DNA of 64,000 bases. Source: Pseudeuparius sepicola. Lineage: Eukaryota; Arthropoda; Insecta; Coleoptera; Anthribidae. Made by a program: the position numbers and the translations under genes. Below are positions 34,790-46,168 of the stretch, piece after piece. The notes under the pieces are model-generated. The model did no database searches, was not told the origin of the DNA, and saw nothing but the letters and a program-made list of their open reading frames with translations. The stretch spans positions 36,363,787 to 36,427,786 of the forward strand of contig OY987298.1 in assembly GCA_963920635.1 (NCBI GenBank), given 5' to 3'. The number at the start of each line of letters is the position of its first letter. Position 1 is the first letter of the stretch.

Positions 34790-35335
34790 AGCAATTTGGT
34801 CAATTCCATAAATAATCATAAATATAAATGGACATGAAGTCTTTTGTTAAAATTTTTAAAGCTAGGCGCACACAACCATCAGGCAGAGCATTATGAAACA
34901 GCGAATACCTCCATAAAAGAAAGTCTTGTGCAATGAAGTTGTTTTTTATGGAAATCTTAATGCTTTTCAATCAAGTATGATTTCAAGAACCCCGGCTGCA
35001 AATAATCATGCTTAATCTTATAATATATTAACACAAGATTCACTCTTTCAATGGGCCTCAATATTTAACCATTTTAACGACTGTAGCATACTGCTGATCG
35101 GTGTATACCTATCACAATTTAACGGAATGCGCATCACTTTGCTGTGTTGTTTTTTTTCTTCTTTAGTGCAAGAGATTAACTGCGAACAAGAGTATCGCCG
35201 TTTGAGAAATAAGGTAAAATTATTGTATTTATTACTCCAGCATCATAGCCCATTGAGATAAACATTTTATATACCTACGAGTAAATAAAACTATTTTTTT
35301 ACTTATTATTTTACACATAGTACTTATCTATAGTC
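34790..35335. other. No gene seen
   Basis: AT-rich. Nothing is recognised. Confidence 0.4.
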
Positions 35336-36160
35336 TATATTATTAATAACAATAACATTTAATTGTGGATCTAAATCACGCTCAGATACTTAATTTCAGA
35401 AACATACTCAACAATTTTACTGTTAATGTTTAAAAGGAAATCCGAATTTTTGAATTTTGACGGCAATACCTTAGAACCAATTATCATACATTTTGTTTTG
35501 CATTATTTAATTTCATGACATCATGACATAGATTATTATAAACAATAGCGGCCCCAACAGGCTCTCCTGAGGGACACCCCAAGTAAAGTAGTCGCACTGA
35601 CTGCGTCCGCGGGGAAGTGGGGAAGCGCGGGGTACGCTTTGTTGCTATTGGCTGGCAGCACGCGACGTTGAGAGGAGGAATGAATATCCTCAGGCGTGCG
35701 CCTCGAAATTTAAAGTTTTGAAAACTTGGTAGTATTTTCGAGATCATGAGTCGTTCAATGTGTACAATACATGGTATAAGTAAAATAACAATTTATTTAC
35801 TTTGACAAAAATTAATCTTTCCGCACGCCTATGCTTCCTTCGGCGCTAGTTCTGCCCATGGGGGGATCTCCACCCCTCTTAATTTCCTCACTGCAGACGC
35901 ACTCTTTCGCTGCGCGTACTATACTTTTACTAGAAAGTTTATTGTTTATTTTACTCTGATGATATCTATTAAAAAGTCCTTAATCCACTCAAGTGCGTTG
36001 TTCTTCAATTGGCACGAGTGCCTGTTTCTGAATCCAGATTGTCCTACAATAGACTACTGCTTTCGACTGGTTACACACTATAATTTCCAAAAATTTGTCT
36101 ACTATTGGCAACACATTTATCTGGCGAAAATCACTCAAATTTTAGAAATTGGAACTATGA
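35336..36160 (-). pseudogene. Non-LTR retrotransposon RT fragment (jockey/CR1-like)
   Basis: Read on the minus strand, about 36150-36010 gives SDFRQINVLPIVDKFLEIIV, the conserved DFRPIS-LP-DK-LE start of LINE reverse transcriptases, followed by an approximate QSGFR-like segment. After a GC-rich interruption (about 35600-35910) the GVPQ-S-LGPLLF motif appears (about 35590-35545). Next comes a C-terminal piece, KCMIIGSKVLPSKFKN...SEIKYL, that fits the palm/thumb end. The YxDD box between them is missing. Several frame changes and stops make it an old relic. The clade is uncertain; jockey, CR1 and related clades share these motifs. Confidence 0.65.
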
Positions 36161-36987
36161 CACTTCTTTTCAATTTACATTGTATTAATTAGGTACAGGA
36201 CAGGAAAGCCCACGACAGTTTAATATCTAATAAATTGTCACTAGTGCTCTTATTCTTTAAGCGATACACAATTTATTTAAGGTTTGACATATTTAACGTT
36301 TTAAAATTTGCCAAGGTATGATTTGTTGGTTCTATATCAGCTCTACATTGTTTTTCTATGCTAACATCGCCGTTAAGTTGCCAGCAGAAAAATTGTACGT
36401 ATTTTCTTCTGTGTCCTGATTATACTGCTCAAGGTCAATATTTGTAAAATCAGGTAATTGTTTTTGATTTCCCACAAGTTGCTTTAAAGTTTTCCACATT
36501 TTTTACCATTTTCTCTTACTGTCATCAATATTTTTGCCAAAGCACTTCTTCTTTTCCACTTTTATCTTTGATATAGCTTTATTTCTTTTATACTACTACT
36601 ATTTCCAGTATTTTTCATTTTTGGGAAATCTTTTGTTTATATCTCTTTCATGTTACGCAGGGTCATTTCTATTATTACCTCTCATAAAAAATATCCTTTG
36701 TTGATGTGCTGTCTTCATTCAACTTGTCCTCTAGGTACGTTAAAAAATCTTTGATCGATCTATTAGGAGATCTATTGCGCCCAGCGTGTCTCATTCAAAA
36801 TGTCGAAATAAAAGTTTTCTTGCCGTGATTTTAAAAATTGTCAGTTTTACATTCTTTTGCATGGAAAATTTTCTTTTTTTTTAAATGAAATTTTCGCTTA
36901 TATTAATTAAACTAGTCATTTTTCACGTGTACATTTTTTCTGATTTACGGTTTCGCTGAAAATTGGAAATAATTGTTTTTTTCAATG
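36161..36987. other. No gene seen
   Basis: AT-rich, without recognisable coding or repeat structure. Confidence 0.45.
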
Positions 36988-37343
36988 TTAAGAGGGGGTT
37001 GCTCACAGCGAAAGTGACGTTAGATTTCGTATTTTTTTAAGTTGTATAGCATAAAATCTAATAACATTTTACCTGGCAAAAATTTAGTACACACATCTCT
37101 GTCTTCATTTTAATCATAAGATCTTAAAAACATATGCACTGGAATTATTATTTTTCCAAGGTTTTCATAGCCTATAAAATAAAACACTGCTTGTGAGATC
37201 TTATGATTAAAATGAAGACAGAGATGTTTGTACTAAATTTTTGCCAATTAAAATGTTATTAGATTTTATGCTATACAACTTAAATAATACGAAATCTAAC
37301 GTCACTTTCGCTGTCGGGAACCCCCTCCGAGACCCCCTCTTAA
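36988..37343. mobile_element. Foldback MITE (~356 bp)
   Basis: Arms of about 145 bp begin TTAAGAGGGGG and share GCGAAAGTGACGTTAGATTT, GTTGTATAGCATAAAATCTA and ACATCTCTGTCTTCATTTTA blocks in inverted orientation around a centre of about 60 bp. The right arm has an extra short CCCCCTCCGAGA insertion. No clear target duplication; non-coding. Confidence 0.75.
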
Positions 37344-37854
37344 AAATGAATTTTTGTTAATTTCGACTTTAAGTCGAAATTATTATCTACTTTACTTTTC
37401 TTGAGAAGCTAGCTAATGCCAATATAAATGACTGAGAAACAAACGAAATACAGTCGAACTCGGTTATAACTAACCACTAAAGGCCCGTGAAATTGGTTGC
37501 TAATATGCGTGCGTTCGTTTCAAAAGACCGGTAATATCTTGTTAATGATACATATTTATAAAGTCACTACGCAGTTACATACATTGGAAGCCAATAAAAA
37601 AGCTGCATTTTTTTGTCGAGTTATTTGAAATGAAGTGAAAAATGATACACAGTAACCTTAAAAGTTGACACATCATGGCGACACAAAAACAACCTTCAGC
37701 CAGAAAAATATTCCATTTACTTAAATTTGAAAATAAGTTTTTTGAGCAAATATGTATAAACACCTACGTGAGAAAGTGATGTTTAATTGACATAATTCCA
37801 TACGTAAATATACGTGAGTTTCATACAGTTGATTAATAGCAGTGCTTTCATATA
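37344..37854. other. No gene seen
   Basis: Contains a short palindromic TTTCGACTTTAAGTCGAAAT (about 37361-37380) similar to the cluster at 62740-62940. Otherwise nothing is recognised. Confidence 0.4.
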
Positions 37855-38314
37855 CAGTGACCGGCAGAAAGTTGGACACAAATGGAAAACTTTTTTATTA
37901 TTATTTTATAAATTTTATTCCTGATAAAAGTTGGTGCATCATTTCGAACTCAAAACGCATATATCAACATTTAAATATCTCTTTTTGGATATGAGGTAGA
38001 TTAAAAAATGTCAAAATAACTCAAGAGTAAAGTACCCTTATTTTTTAAAATGCGGTAAAAATTACTTACAAAAGTTGTTTGGAATCAAAGGCGGATGTCA
38101 GATTTAAAGTCACAGCCACCTAGTCAAAAAAAATTTAACTTTTTTTGTATTTTTTTTTTCAACCATCCTGTGCATTACAAAAAACAAAATACCGCAACAC
38201 ATGAATTTGCTACTAAACTTTAATTTTGTTCGATTAGCAGCTAGAAATTTAAATTAATCGAAATCAGAGTTTAAAAATATTAAATTTTTGTGTCCAACTT
38301 TCTGACGGTCCCTG
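37855..38314. mobile_element. MITE family M1, copy 2 (460 bp)
   Basis: Left end CAGTGACCGGCAGAAAGTTG and right end CAACTTTCTGACGGTCCCTG, with TA on both sides (37853-37854 and 38315-38316). Its internal sequence is the reverse complement of copy 1 at 9694-10115, so the two copies are in opposite orientation. Non-coding. Confidence 0.9.
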
Positions 38315-38486
38315 TATAAACATTTCTATACAATCTATAATTTGAAGGTAAAACTGTCACCACAAAAGTAATGTTGATTTCGAATTCCTCTACTTCTTGT
38401 TCGAATTTTTCGTGGGTTTCAACATTATTTCATAACATTATTTTTCTATGCAGAGACATGTTTTGAGAGCAAAAGGAGTGTAATAC

Positions 38487-38504
38487 CAAAGTCTCTAGAC
38501 TTTG
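38487..38504. mobile_element. Mini-hairpin element, CAAAG family, 18 bp
   Basis: CAAAGTCTCTAGACTTTG is a hairpin with an 8-bp stem and 2-nt loop. Identical 7-bp repeats GTAATAC flank it at 38480-38486 and 38505-38511. It is the smallest member seen. The arm sequence reappears in the longer hairpin at 40631-40676 and as half copies near 40523 and 40847. Confidence 0.7.
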
Positions 38505-38511
38505 GTAATAC

Positions 38512-38889
38512 CTTAAAATTGTTTATTTTATTTTATTTGAAAACTGAAAAAATGTAATATTCCAATGGGATCTACTAAATCTCTCTCATCTGCTTGCATG
38601 TTGTTTTATATTATCAAACTAGCCCATTGCCCATTCAATGATTCAATAAACTATTCGAGCCAGGGCGAGATATGCAGGTAGGAAGTAATTCGACCTTTCG
38701 TTTGCTAGGCGATGGGAACGACGATGACGTGCAGATCGTTCCAATTAAAAGCATCAAAATTATCTTGAACGTTACCAACAACTAGCCAGGATATTAAAGG
38801 GGAGGTAATAGTCCCAACCCACCCATTTAACCCCCGTTCGTATAACGAGCGAACCCGGGTTAACTAGGTCGTCTTCACGAAGGTACCAC
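38512..38889. other. No gene seen
   Basis: AT-rich, grading into the GC island that follows. Nothing is recognised. Confidence 0.4.
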
Positions 38890-39170
38890 TTACGGCACTT
38901 ACGAACCTCGCAGATCGATCTGAAATCTCGGTTTGCCGCATACCCGAGCGCATCCTCGCAGATGCGTGGCACGGCGGCGGCTAGCGGTACTCGGCCGGGT
39001 TCGGCGGCGGTACCGCCGGTACCCGCTCGGCACTGGGTTAGCAGCGCCGCACGGCGGGTTTACAGTTACCGGGTCCGTTACGGACGCGGACGCTTTCGCG
39101 GGCTCGGGCTGCCCCCTCTCCCCCTCCCTGCGGGTATGATGGTGCGCCGGCCGTCGATGCGCGCCGAATA
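38890..39170. promoter_or_regulatory. CpG island, possible promoter
   Basis: A compact GC- and CpG-rich segment (densest at 38930-39160) in AT-rich surroundings, with open frames on both strands. No start/donor pair stands out and no peptide is recognised. It could be an alternative promoter or first exon of a gene crossing the window, or GC-rich repeat DNA. Confidence 0.4.
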
Positions 39171-39687
39171 AAAACAATGAGAAACACACCATAATGCGCC
39201 GGCATGTGTGAAAATGGGTTTATTATTATGTTTGTATAGGAAATAGAATCGTGTATTTTATTCCATTGGAGTTTTATAGCTTGTACATAATTCAATATAA
39301 AGGTATAAGCCATAACCAAATAAGGTACCTACTTGTGTCGAAATAAGGATCACTTAGCAGAACTCTGAGAAAAACTGAACCCGTGTTACATTACATATTA
39401 CGAATTTACATGACAAACAGTGGCGGCTTTTAGTAAAGGTCAATAATTGGTCAATGACCTGCAAAAAGAAACATTTTTTTAAAACAAATTGTTAAAATAC
39501 ATGATTGATTAATTGTACATATTGCCTGTTTTTATTTTTATTACTACAAATACTACAGGAAACGTTGCTTTACTCGGCAAAGCGAAATTTGTAATATAAT
39601 TTAGGAACCGGAGAATTTTTTGATTTGTCGATGAAAGAAATTCCTACAAAGAGACAGGAAATGGGCCTAATGAAGGATAGCTAAACG

Positions 39688-41160
39688 CAGGGCCGTAGCG
39701 ATATCAGTTGGTTTGGGGGGGGGGGGGGAGCAATTTTGACGCCCCCTCCCTCTCCTAATACTACCGACTACAGCGTAGAGTTTTTTGGTATAAGGTGGAA
39801 CATTTTCAACAATTTTTCATTTCAAATTTAAAACGATAAACTATAGGAAAATTAAAATTATGAAAGTCTAATAATATTTTTATTATTGATAATAATTAAT
39901 ATAATATTAATTAATAAGAAAATAAGCTTACACAGTGTAGCTGAGAGCGGTTCGTTCGAATTTTACCGGGTGCGCGCAAAATATTACCGACCGACCGTGA
40001 CTGCATGTGTTGTAGCGTCGATGGAATTCAATCAACGGTTGCTCGAACGGTTGTAGTGATGCCTGCAGTGCGGATGGTTGTAAAACCAGTTCAAAAGACT
40101 ATATTACATTTTTTTCATTTCTTAAAGACCCTGAAAGGTAAGATTGAGATTGAGGTACCTGCCTACAAAAATTAAGACATTTTTATGTGACATTTGAATA
40201 TTTAGGTATTAATTGAAGAATAATAGAATAATATAGATATAATATTAAAATAGTGAAAATTTGAAGGTGCCAGCAATGGAAGAATGCCTTAGGGTTCATC
40301 ATAGAACATAAATTGTTTATGTTAAATGCTTGTTGTATGTTTTGTTCAACTATTTAAATATCAAAATATTTATCTACAGGATGAAAAAGTAGATATGATT
40401 AGTTTAACTCTTTGTCATTAAATATTTATTTGTTATTTATGTTTTTGTTTGCTCTATGTTTTGTTAGGCTCTATTAAAAATGAACGTAAACCATAAAAAA
40501 TGGCAATTTTTATTCAAGTTCCAACCAAAGTCTACAGATATTCTATACCTTACTAATTGATTGATTTAATTTAACTGTACCTACCAAAAACTAACGGTAT
40601 ACTGTATACTTACCTACACAAATAATGTTGTACCAAAGTCTACAAATAGGTATACTAATATTTGTAGACTTTGGTAAATAATGGAAAGTCAATATGAACC
40701 TGCCCCCGTATAACTAGGTTGACGGCGATTTCGTTAGTCGACCCTCGTAAATGCGAAGCGTGCCAGGTGATGCTGATTTACGACCGGTCGCAAAAAATCG
40801 GCGGCTTTTCGACGACTTCAAAGAAGGGATCCGACTTATAGTATTCTCTAGACTTTGGTAGAATTCTGTAACTGGTATTGTATTTATTTTATGACTCGTA
40901 TGTATACCACTAGATGTGCGCTAAATATTGCGGGGATTTGAAGAAATGGAGATGTTTTTAGTAGCTCAGTCAGAGGCAAAAATAAACCAGGAAAAAATCA
41001 TAAAAAATCAGGAGATTTAACAATATTTTTTATTTTGCGACTTTGCACCCCGCCCCGAAGGAGATTCGGTAGACGGCGCCCCCTTGGGCGGACAGCGTGC
41101 CGTCCTGAATGATTTGGGGGGGGGCGCCTCCCCCCTCCCTCCCCGCTCACTCCGGCCCTG
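39688..41160. mobile_element. hAT-like element (inner, nested), 1473 bp
   Basis: The left end is CAGGGCCGTAGCGATAT; the right end on the opposite strand begins CAGGGCCGGAGTGAG. The 8-bp flanks are GCTAAACG (39680-39687) and GCTATACG (41161-41168), with one mismatch. Subterminal G- and C-runs occur at both ends. The interior is AT-rich without a recognisable transposase and carries a TACCAAAGTCTA hairpin (40631-40676). The left terminus is shared with the fragment at 1059. Confidence 0.85.
40631..40676. repeat. Hairpin, CAAAG family, 46 bp
   Basis: Arms TACCAAAGTCTACAAATA and TATTTGTAGACTTTGGTA around a 10-nt loop. It is related to the 18-bp element at 38487. An AATAATG repeat lies on both sides, but a few bases away on the left, so a 7-bp duplication is not established. 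Half copies lie at about 40523 (ACCAAAGTCTACA) and 40847 (CTCTAGACTTTGGTA). Confidence 0.65.
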
Positions 41161-41535
41161 GCTATACGATCGCCTTTGGACAATGTCCGCAATTCAGCTG
41201 TCTCAGTCCCACTCGTTACGCTCCTTGTCGTTATCTCTGTCTCTCGGCACTCGGCAGCGTGCGCTGCGGCCAGAGATATGAAGGGGAGCTGCGGCCTGAG
41301 ATTGCGTTTTGCTCCGATTTTGGTCGTGCATGTGTACCGGCGCCTGCTATCGCGTTTATTTTGATTTCGTTTTTATCGTTTTGTCGTTGAAATATATGCA
41401 AGAAATTTTGCAATTTCGGAGACTGGACCGAGTCTGGATTACCTGAAAATGTCCGAACTTGGTACGTAGTTTTAAACGTTGCCCCCCCCCCCCCCCGCCC
41501 TTTACATTAACTCACGAGCCGCCACTGATGACAAC

Positions 41536-44006
41536 TATAATTATACTTGGGCCAATGACACATACCTACCTGCGTGCCTTATTATTGCTCCTGCCAGAAA
41601 TAAAAGCCATTTGCAATGTTTCTCACAAAGTAGGTATCACTTACTAGTTTTACTATTTTTTCATTGCTTGTTTATTAATTTCATTTTATTTCAAAAATAC
41701 CTACAGTCCTTATGTTAATGCTACTTACAAGGCATTTTTACATAAAATGCGGTTTAAATAGGATTTGAGAACGGGAGTTTCTTTAATAACCTACCTATCA
41801 CTTTGTTGTGGGACCACTGCTTCATAATGTATTTGCTCTATTGTCCATTTATTTCATAAAGCCATTAAATGTAAACAAAACCAAGTGAAAACTGAATCTC
41901 ACAGGGTCGCACTAAGTATATAGTTGTTTTCTGAGAAGAACTGCAGTCTAGAGGTGTCAAGTTTTCATCTGCACTTGTATTTGAGCTTGACATTTTTTAA
42001 TAAAGCTACGTCCAAAATTTGTCTATGAACTAATTTATATTATATTAATATGAAGTACTTTGCAAATTATTGAACGGAGGGCGAGTTTGTCTCTGTGTTC
42101 AGCATGTAGCCTGACCAATAGAACTCTGTTCATCGTCGAATGACGCCGCGTGCAATGTTATTGTCCACTGACTATAACCATTGAGTAAAGGAATAATTCA
42201 CTCAACGCCATAACGTAAATGAAGAAGGTATAGTAACATTATAGTAACATGTAACTGATAATTATTTGTTTTTATAAGTACCAATAATTAATAAACTTAA
42301 TAGTTTAAGAAATTTTCTATTATTCAAAGAATTATTGAGAAGACTGGACAGAAGCTAAAAAGCGAGTGCGCAGAAATGAAATTAACATGTACAGGGTGTC
42401 CCAAAGTTAGTGCTTCAGGGCAAGAAAATTTGAAACATGTGAGGTCCATTTTGGACGAAATAATATATTTTGAGAATTGTGTGAGAGGGAGTGATGACGT
42501 CATTAATTATATTTTTCCCAGAAACATGCCCAAATTTTGTCATATTTGCAAAGCCTGTATTTTCTGAACAACTTTCGTTAAAGAAAATGTTCTTTTTGTT
42601 TTCGTTTAAAATTTACAAGGAAATATTATGTTCTAAAATAACTGTAAACAAAAATCAAGTTAGTCGAGGAACGGTCAAGTGCTCCATGGAAAACAGTGAC
42701 ATGACGGTTGGAGTTATGTCAAACAAAACTTGTTTAAATAAAACTGAAAATATGAAATATTTGGTTACTTATCTATTGTGCAAAAGATATTTTCTATATT
42801 AAAAGATTCGCCATAAACCACCAGCAAATATCAACTTTTTTGGCTTGTGACGCCACCAGAAATCACTGTGTTCACTTAATAATTTTAATACAACTAAACA
42901 CGCTTGGTAACTTCAAATTTAAAAATTACAACTAAAGTCTCAACTCAGGAATAAAGTAAGTACCGTAAAACGGGGATACTTCAACTTGCAGGGTAACTTC
43001 GACAGCGGCTGGAGCTACTTCAATACAACATCACACTTAAAACAACCAGGCTGGTAATAAAACAACAATAATTGAAATTGCCTAACAAATCAGCTGTTTC
43101 GAGAGTGATATGGCGATACAGATCCAAGGGATTGCATGTGCTGTTTCTTGTTTTAAGTGGGGTTTTAAGCGGGTATGTGGCATTGTAACCAAGATTCAAT
43201 TATGGGCATTATGAATGCCCAGAATGCAACATTTGCTCGATATGCCAGTGCCACTTTTCTGCCTGTTTTAATCAGAAAGCTTAGATACTGGATACGCTTT
43301 ATTATCTGCAACCGTTGGGTTTGTTGAATACGCAGCAAGGGTTCTAAAAACCCTAGATATGAATGTCCATTCTGCGAAGACAAGGACTAATTTCCAGACT
43401 CAGTTTTATTTAATAAAAATAATTTTGATATTTGACAATGGTTTAGATGAATCTTTTTAAACTTCAATGTCTTGTAGAGCCTAGAACTGTTATATACCAG
43501 CTTCTATGTTTATTTTCTGATACAATGATTATGTTAAACAATCTTTCTTTTGTAACGAAAATTTGACACAAAAAATAATAATTATATATGCCATGTACAA
43601 GTGCTAACCGACTGTTTATTATATGTAGATACTTTGACTTGTATATCTTTGGCAGCCTGGCATGAATAGTTTTTTTAAAATGCGAGTTTCTTAACGTTTT
43701 CAAGTTATTGTTAATGCCGTTGAAACCAGCTGCCATTAATCTTCCGATGTATTGATTTTTCATAAATAATGTTCGTCCACTTCAAAGGCAGCCTGATATA
43801 AATCGTTTTTATGTCTCATTTTCAATACAGTTTCTAATCAATGCCCAACACTTGCTACAGCCTGGCTATTGCTTTTATCTTACTTAAATAACACGCGAAT
43901 AATGAGTAGGTACTCCAATAAGAGGCAGTCCGGTATGAGACGTCTAAAATGTGTCGCTATCTTTTATTCTATATTATTTATGCATTATAGGTAGTTTAAG
44001 GAGGTA
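41536..44006. other. No gene assigned; a hairpin and a lone transposon end
   Basis: A transposon-type end, CAGGGTGTCCCAAAG preceded by TA, sits at about 42392 with no right partner found. A segment at about 42960-43390 contains repeated short phrases (GGGATACTTCAAC, GGGTAACTTCGACAG) and Cys-containing frames that I cannot identify. The mini-hairpin at 42179 is listed separately. Confidence 0.45.
42179..42207. mobile_element. Mini-hairpin element, CATTGAG family, 29 bp
   Basis: CATTGAGTAAAGGAATAATT followed by CACTCAACG. The 7-bp flanks are CTATAAC (42172-42178) and CCATAAC (42208-42214), with one mismatch. It is a shorter relative of the 4852 and 13641 elements with the same tips. Confidence 0.65.
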
Positions 44007-45209
44007 CAGGGTGGGCCAAATTTGACACATTTAAAGAGAAACTCCTATTTTTAACGTAGATAGACGAAAACTGATATAGGTGTCTGAGGGTCATTTTTTA
44101 TGATAAACAAATCGATATCTATTCTGCCATCGTTCTTGAGTTGCAGGGCGTTTTTTCGCAAATGTGCGTTTTCGAAAAGTGGTAAGTAGCTTTTTTCAGG
44201 TTGAAAATTTTGTGTTTCTGCAATAGTATATTTAATTACGAGTCTGGAAATAAAGATTTTTCCGTGCGCGCGTGACAAATTCCCGTGTGAGGCGCAGCAC
44301 GGAAAAACCTATTTCTGGACGTGTAATGAACGATATTTTTTATTATACTTCTTTGAAAACGAAAACTTAAAACATTTTATCGGCATATTATAATAAATTT
44401 AATTGACAAAAAATAAACAAGGCAGACAATATCGTGTTTGGTATGTATGATGCGTTTCCATGGTTACTCCAAGGTGCTTTGTTGTAAATTAGTTATTGTC
44501 AGATAAGGTGAATAAAACGTCGAAAATATTACAGAAATGTATCTAAATATTGAAACACTTACGAATTAAAATACAAAATAGGTAGGTACATGTTAAATAT
44601 CAAAGAGCATATAGAGTTTCTTAAATTTAGTTTACTTTGCTGTATATTTCTATTTTAAAGCAATATATTCGGTATTTTTATTCAGCGCACGGAAAGTTGC
44701 GCTGTTTCCGTGCGCTAGCCCGAAAAACCCCATCTTTCATTATTGCTAAAACAGATGAAATTAAGGTGTTTTCAAAGAAGTATAATAAAAAAAAAACATT
44801 TCTAAAGCACTTTTTACGTGGAATCCAATGCGGCTACAACATTTTTTTTCAAGTCAATAGTTTAAGAGTTGCTGGTAAAATTAATTATTTTTTAAATGGC
44901 ATACCCTGTATATTTTTGCATTTTCTTAATAGAGCAAAAAATTACAATTTCAAAAATATATATCACTTAAACATTAACCATTGACTTGAAAAAAAAATGT
45001 AGTAGCAGCATTGGATTCTACGTAAAAAAGTGCTTTTGAAATGTTTTTACAGAAACACAAAATTTTCAACCTGAAAAATATCGATTTTCTGCTTTCGCCA
45101 TTAAGTTTATATCATACAAAAATGAGCTTCAGACACCGATATTAGTTTTCGTCTATCTGCGTTAAAAATAAGAGTGTCCCTTTAAAAGTGTCCAAATTGA
45201 CCCACCCTG
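44007..45209. mobile_element. Foldback/TIR element with nested palindromes (1.2 kb)
   Basis: The left end CAGGGTGGGCCAAATTTGAC and the right end (opposite strand) CAGGGTGGGTCAATTTGGAC are flanked by TA at 44005-44006 and 45210-45211. The outer arms are about 220 bp, reaching the AGGTTGAAAATTTTGTGTTT block. Inside lies a second inverted repeat (about 44785-44860 against 44975-45050, with TACGT(G/A)GAATCCAATGC). Near 44684-44715 is a GC-rich hairpin with arms GCGCACGGAAA and TTTCCGTGCGC. An open frame of 115 codons (44637-44984) is composed mostly of these inverted repeats and is not taken as a gene. Confidence 0.85.
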
Positions 45210-45211
45210 TA

Positions 45212-45729
45212 CATAGTGTAGGTACATACATATAAAACATGGCATTCTGTACTACCGTTAATTATTATATTATTTAATTAAATCAAATTGTTTAATAAAT
45301 CTTCATTTCTATGTGTTGCATCTTATACATACATACATATACACAAAGAACGTACGTACAGCAAGCCTTTTCAACATCTAATGGGATATTACCGTTACAT
45401 CCTGTATTTATACATCTGCATATAAACAAAACTAAGAATATTTGTTATTTCCTTCAAATCGCCGTCTGTTTGTTGGCTTATTCATAGGACAGGTAATTGT
45501 TCCTCACGGTTCTCCGATTGCAGACGGTAATAATAAACAAGTTTCGTCCACTAGGTGAAGTAACGGTACCCCTTATTGTTGCCGGCTAAATTTGTACACA
45601 GTCTGTTTGTCTTTAGATATTTTAATAGCAAATGTTTGCAATTTTTATGACAGTGACAAATTCGGAATCAAATTTCACACATATCACAATGGAGATAATA
45701 CATTAGCGTGACGCTCACATATTTTCAAA
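45212..45729. other. No gene seen
   Basis: AT-rich. Nothing is recognised. Confidence 0.4.
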
Positions 45730-45736
45730 CTCCAGC

Positions 45737-45769
45737 CACAGACCTATATAGCTTCGCTATAGGTCTGTG
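45737..45769. mobile_element. Mini-hairpin element, CACAGAC family, 33 bp
   Basis: Arms CACAGACCTATATAG and CTATAGGTCTGTG around CTTCG. Identical 7-bp repeats CTCCAGC flank it at 45730-45736 and 45770-45776. It is clearly the same sequence family as 28822-28859, inserted at an unrelated site. Confidence 0.8.
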
Positions 45770-46168
45770 CTCCAGCGCTTCGACTAACTTCGCGATTTAG
45801 CTTATTTTCAGCTCGCGAAGGCTCTGCACTGCAGCCGATTGTTTAGTTGCGTCAGATTTCCGACCAAAAATCCATAGATAAGTTCTTATGTTGTTATGAA
45901 GAATAACCAAAAACCTAACCTCAATTTCTTATTGATAAACAGCAATTTTCTACGAGCTTGTGCATTTTAGGAGGCCAAACGTTGAAACTAAAAAACTAAA
46001 ATCATGCAAAACAATAATTGGCGCCGCTTGTTCCGTCACAAAAATAATGCCCCTTGATAATACAACAATTCTAATTTTAAATTTCCAATTATGAAGAAAC
46101 AGGTGCATACACAAAAGCCTATGTCACTTTGGTGCATGGCCCTAAAAGTTAATTTAAATTATTATTAT

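Larger units (their letters stand above)
39418..41527. mobile_element. hAT-like element (outer), split by a second hAT
   Basis: The left end CAGTGGCGGCTTTTAG and the right end (opposite strand) CAGTGGCGGCTCGTGAG are matching hAT-type termini. The flanking 8-mers ATGACAAA (39410-39417) and ATGACAAC (41528-41535) match at seven of eight positions. A long C-run (about 41480-41497) lies near the right end. Most of its interior is a second hAT-like element (39688-41160), so the outer element itself is only about 640 bp and non-autonomous. Confidence 0.85.

Noticed and set aside
38899..39192. Open frames on both strands of the 38.9-kb island
   Set aside because: No recognised protein and no clear start/donor pair. 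Openness is explained by base composition.
41084..41390. Overlapping frames with proline or serine runs
   Set aside because: They straddle the right end of the inner hAT-like element and its G/C runs, so they are not a gene.
43165..43383. Minus-strand 72-codon frame and Cys-rich plus-strand readings
   Set aside because: No consistent domain. Short Cys patterns on the plus strand are interrupted by stops, so no zinc-finger gene is claimed.
44637..44984. 115-codon plus-strand frame
   Set aside because: It consists largely of the nested inverted repeats of the 44007-45209 foldback element and has no protein resemblance.
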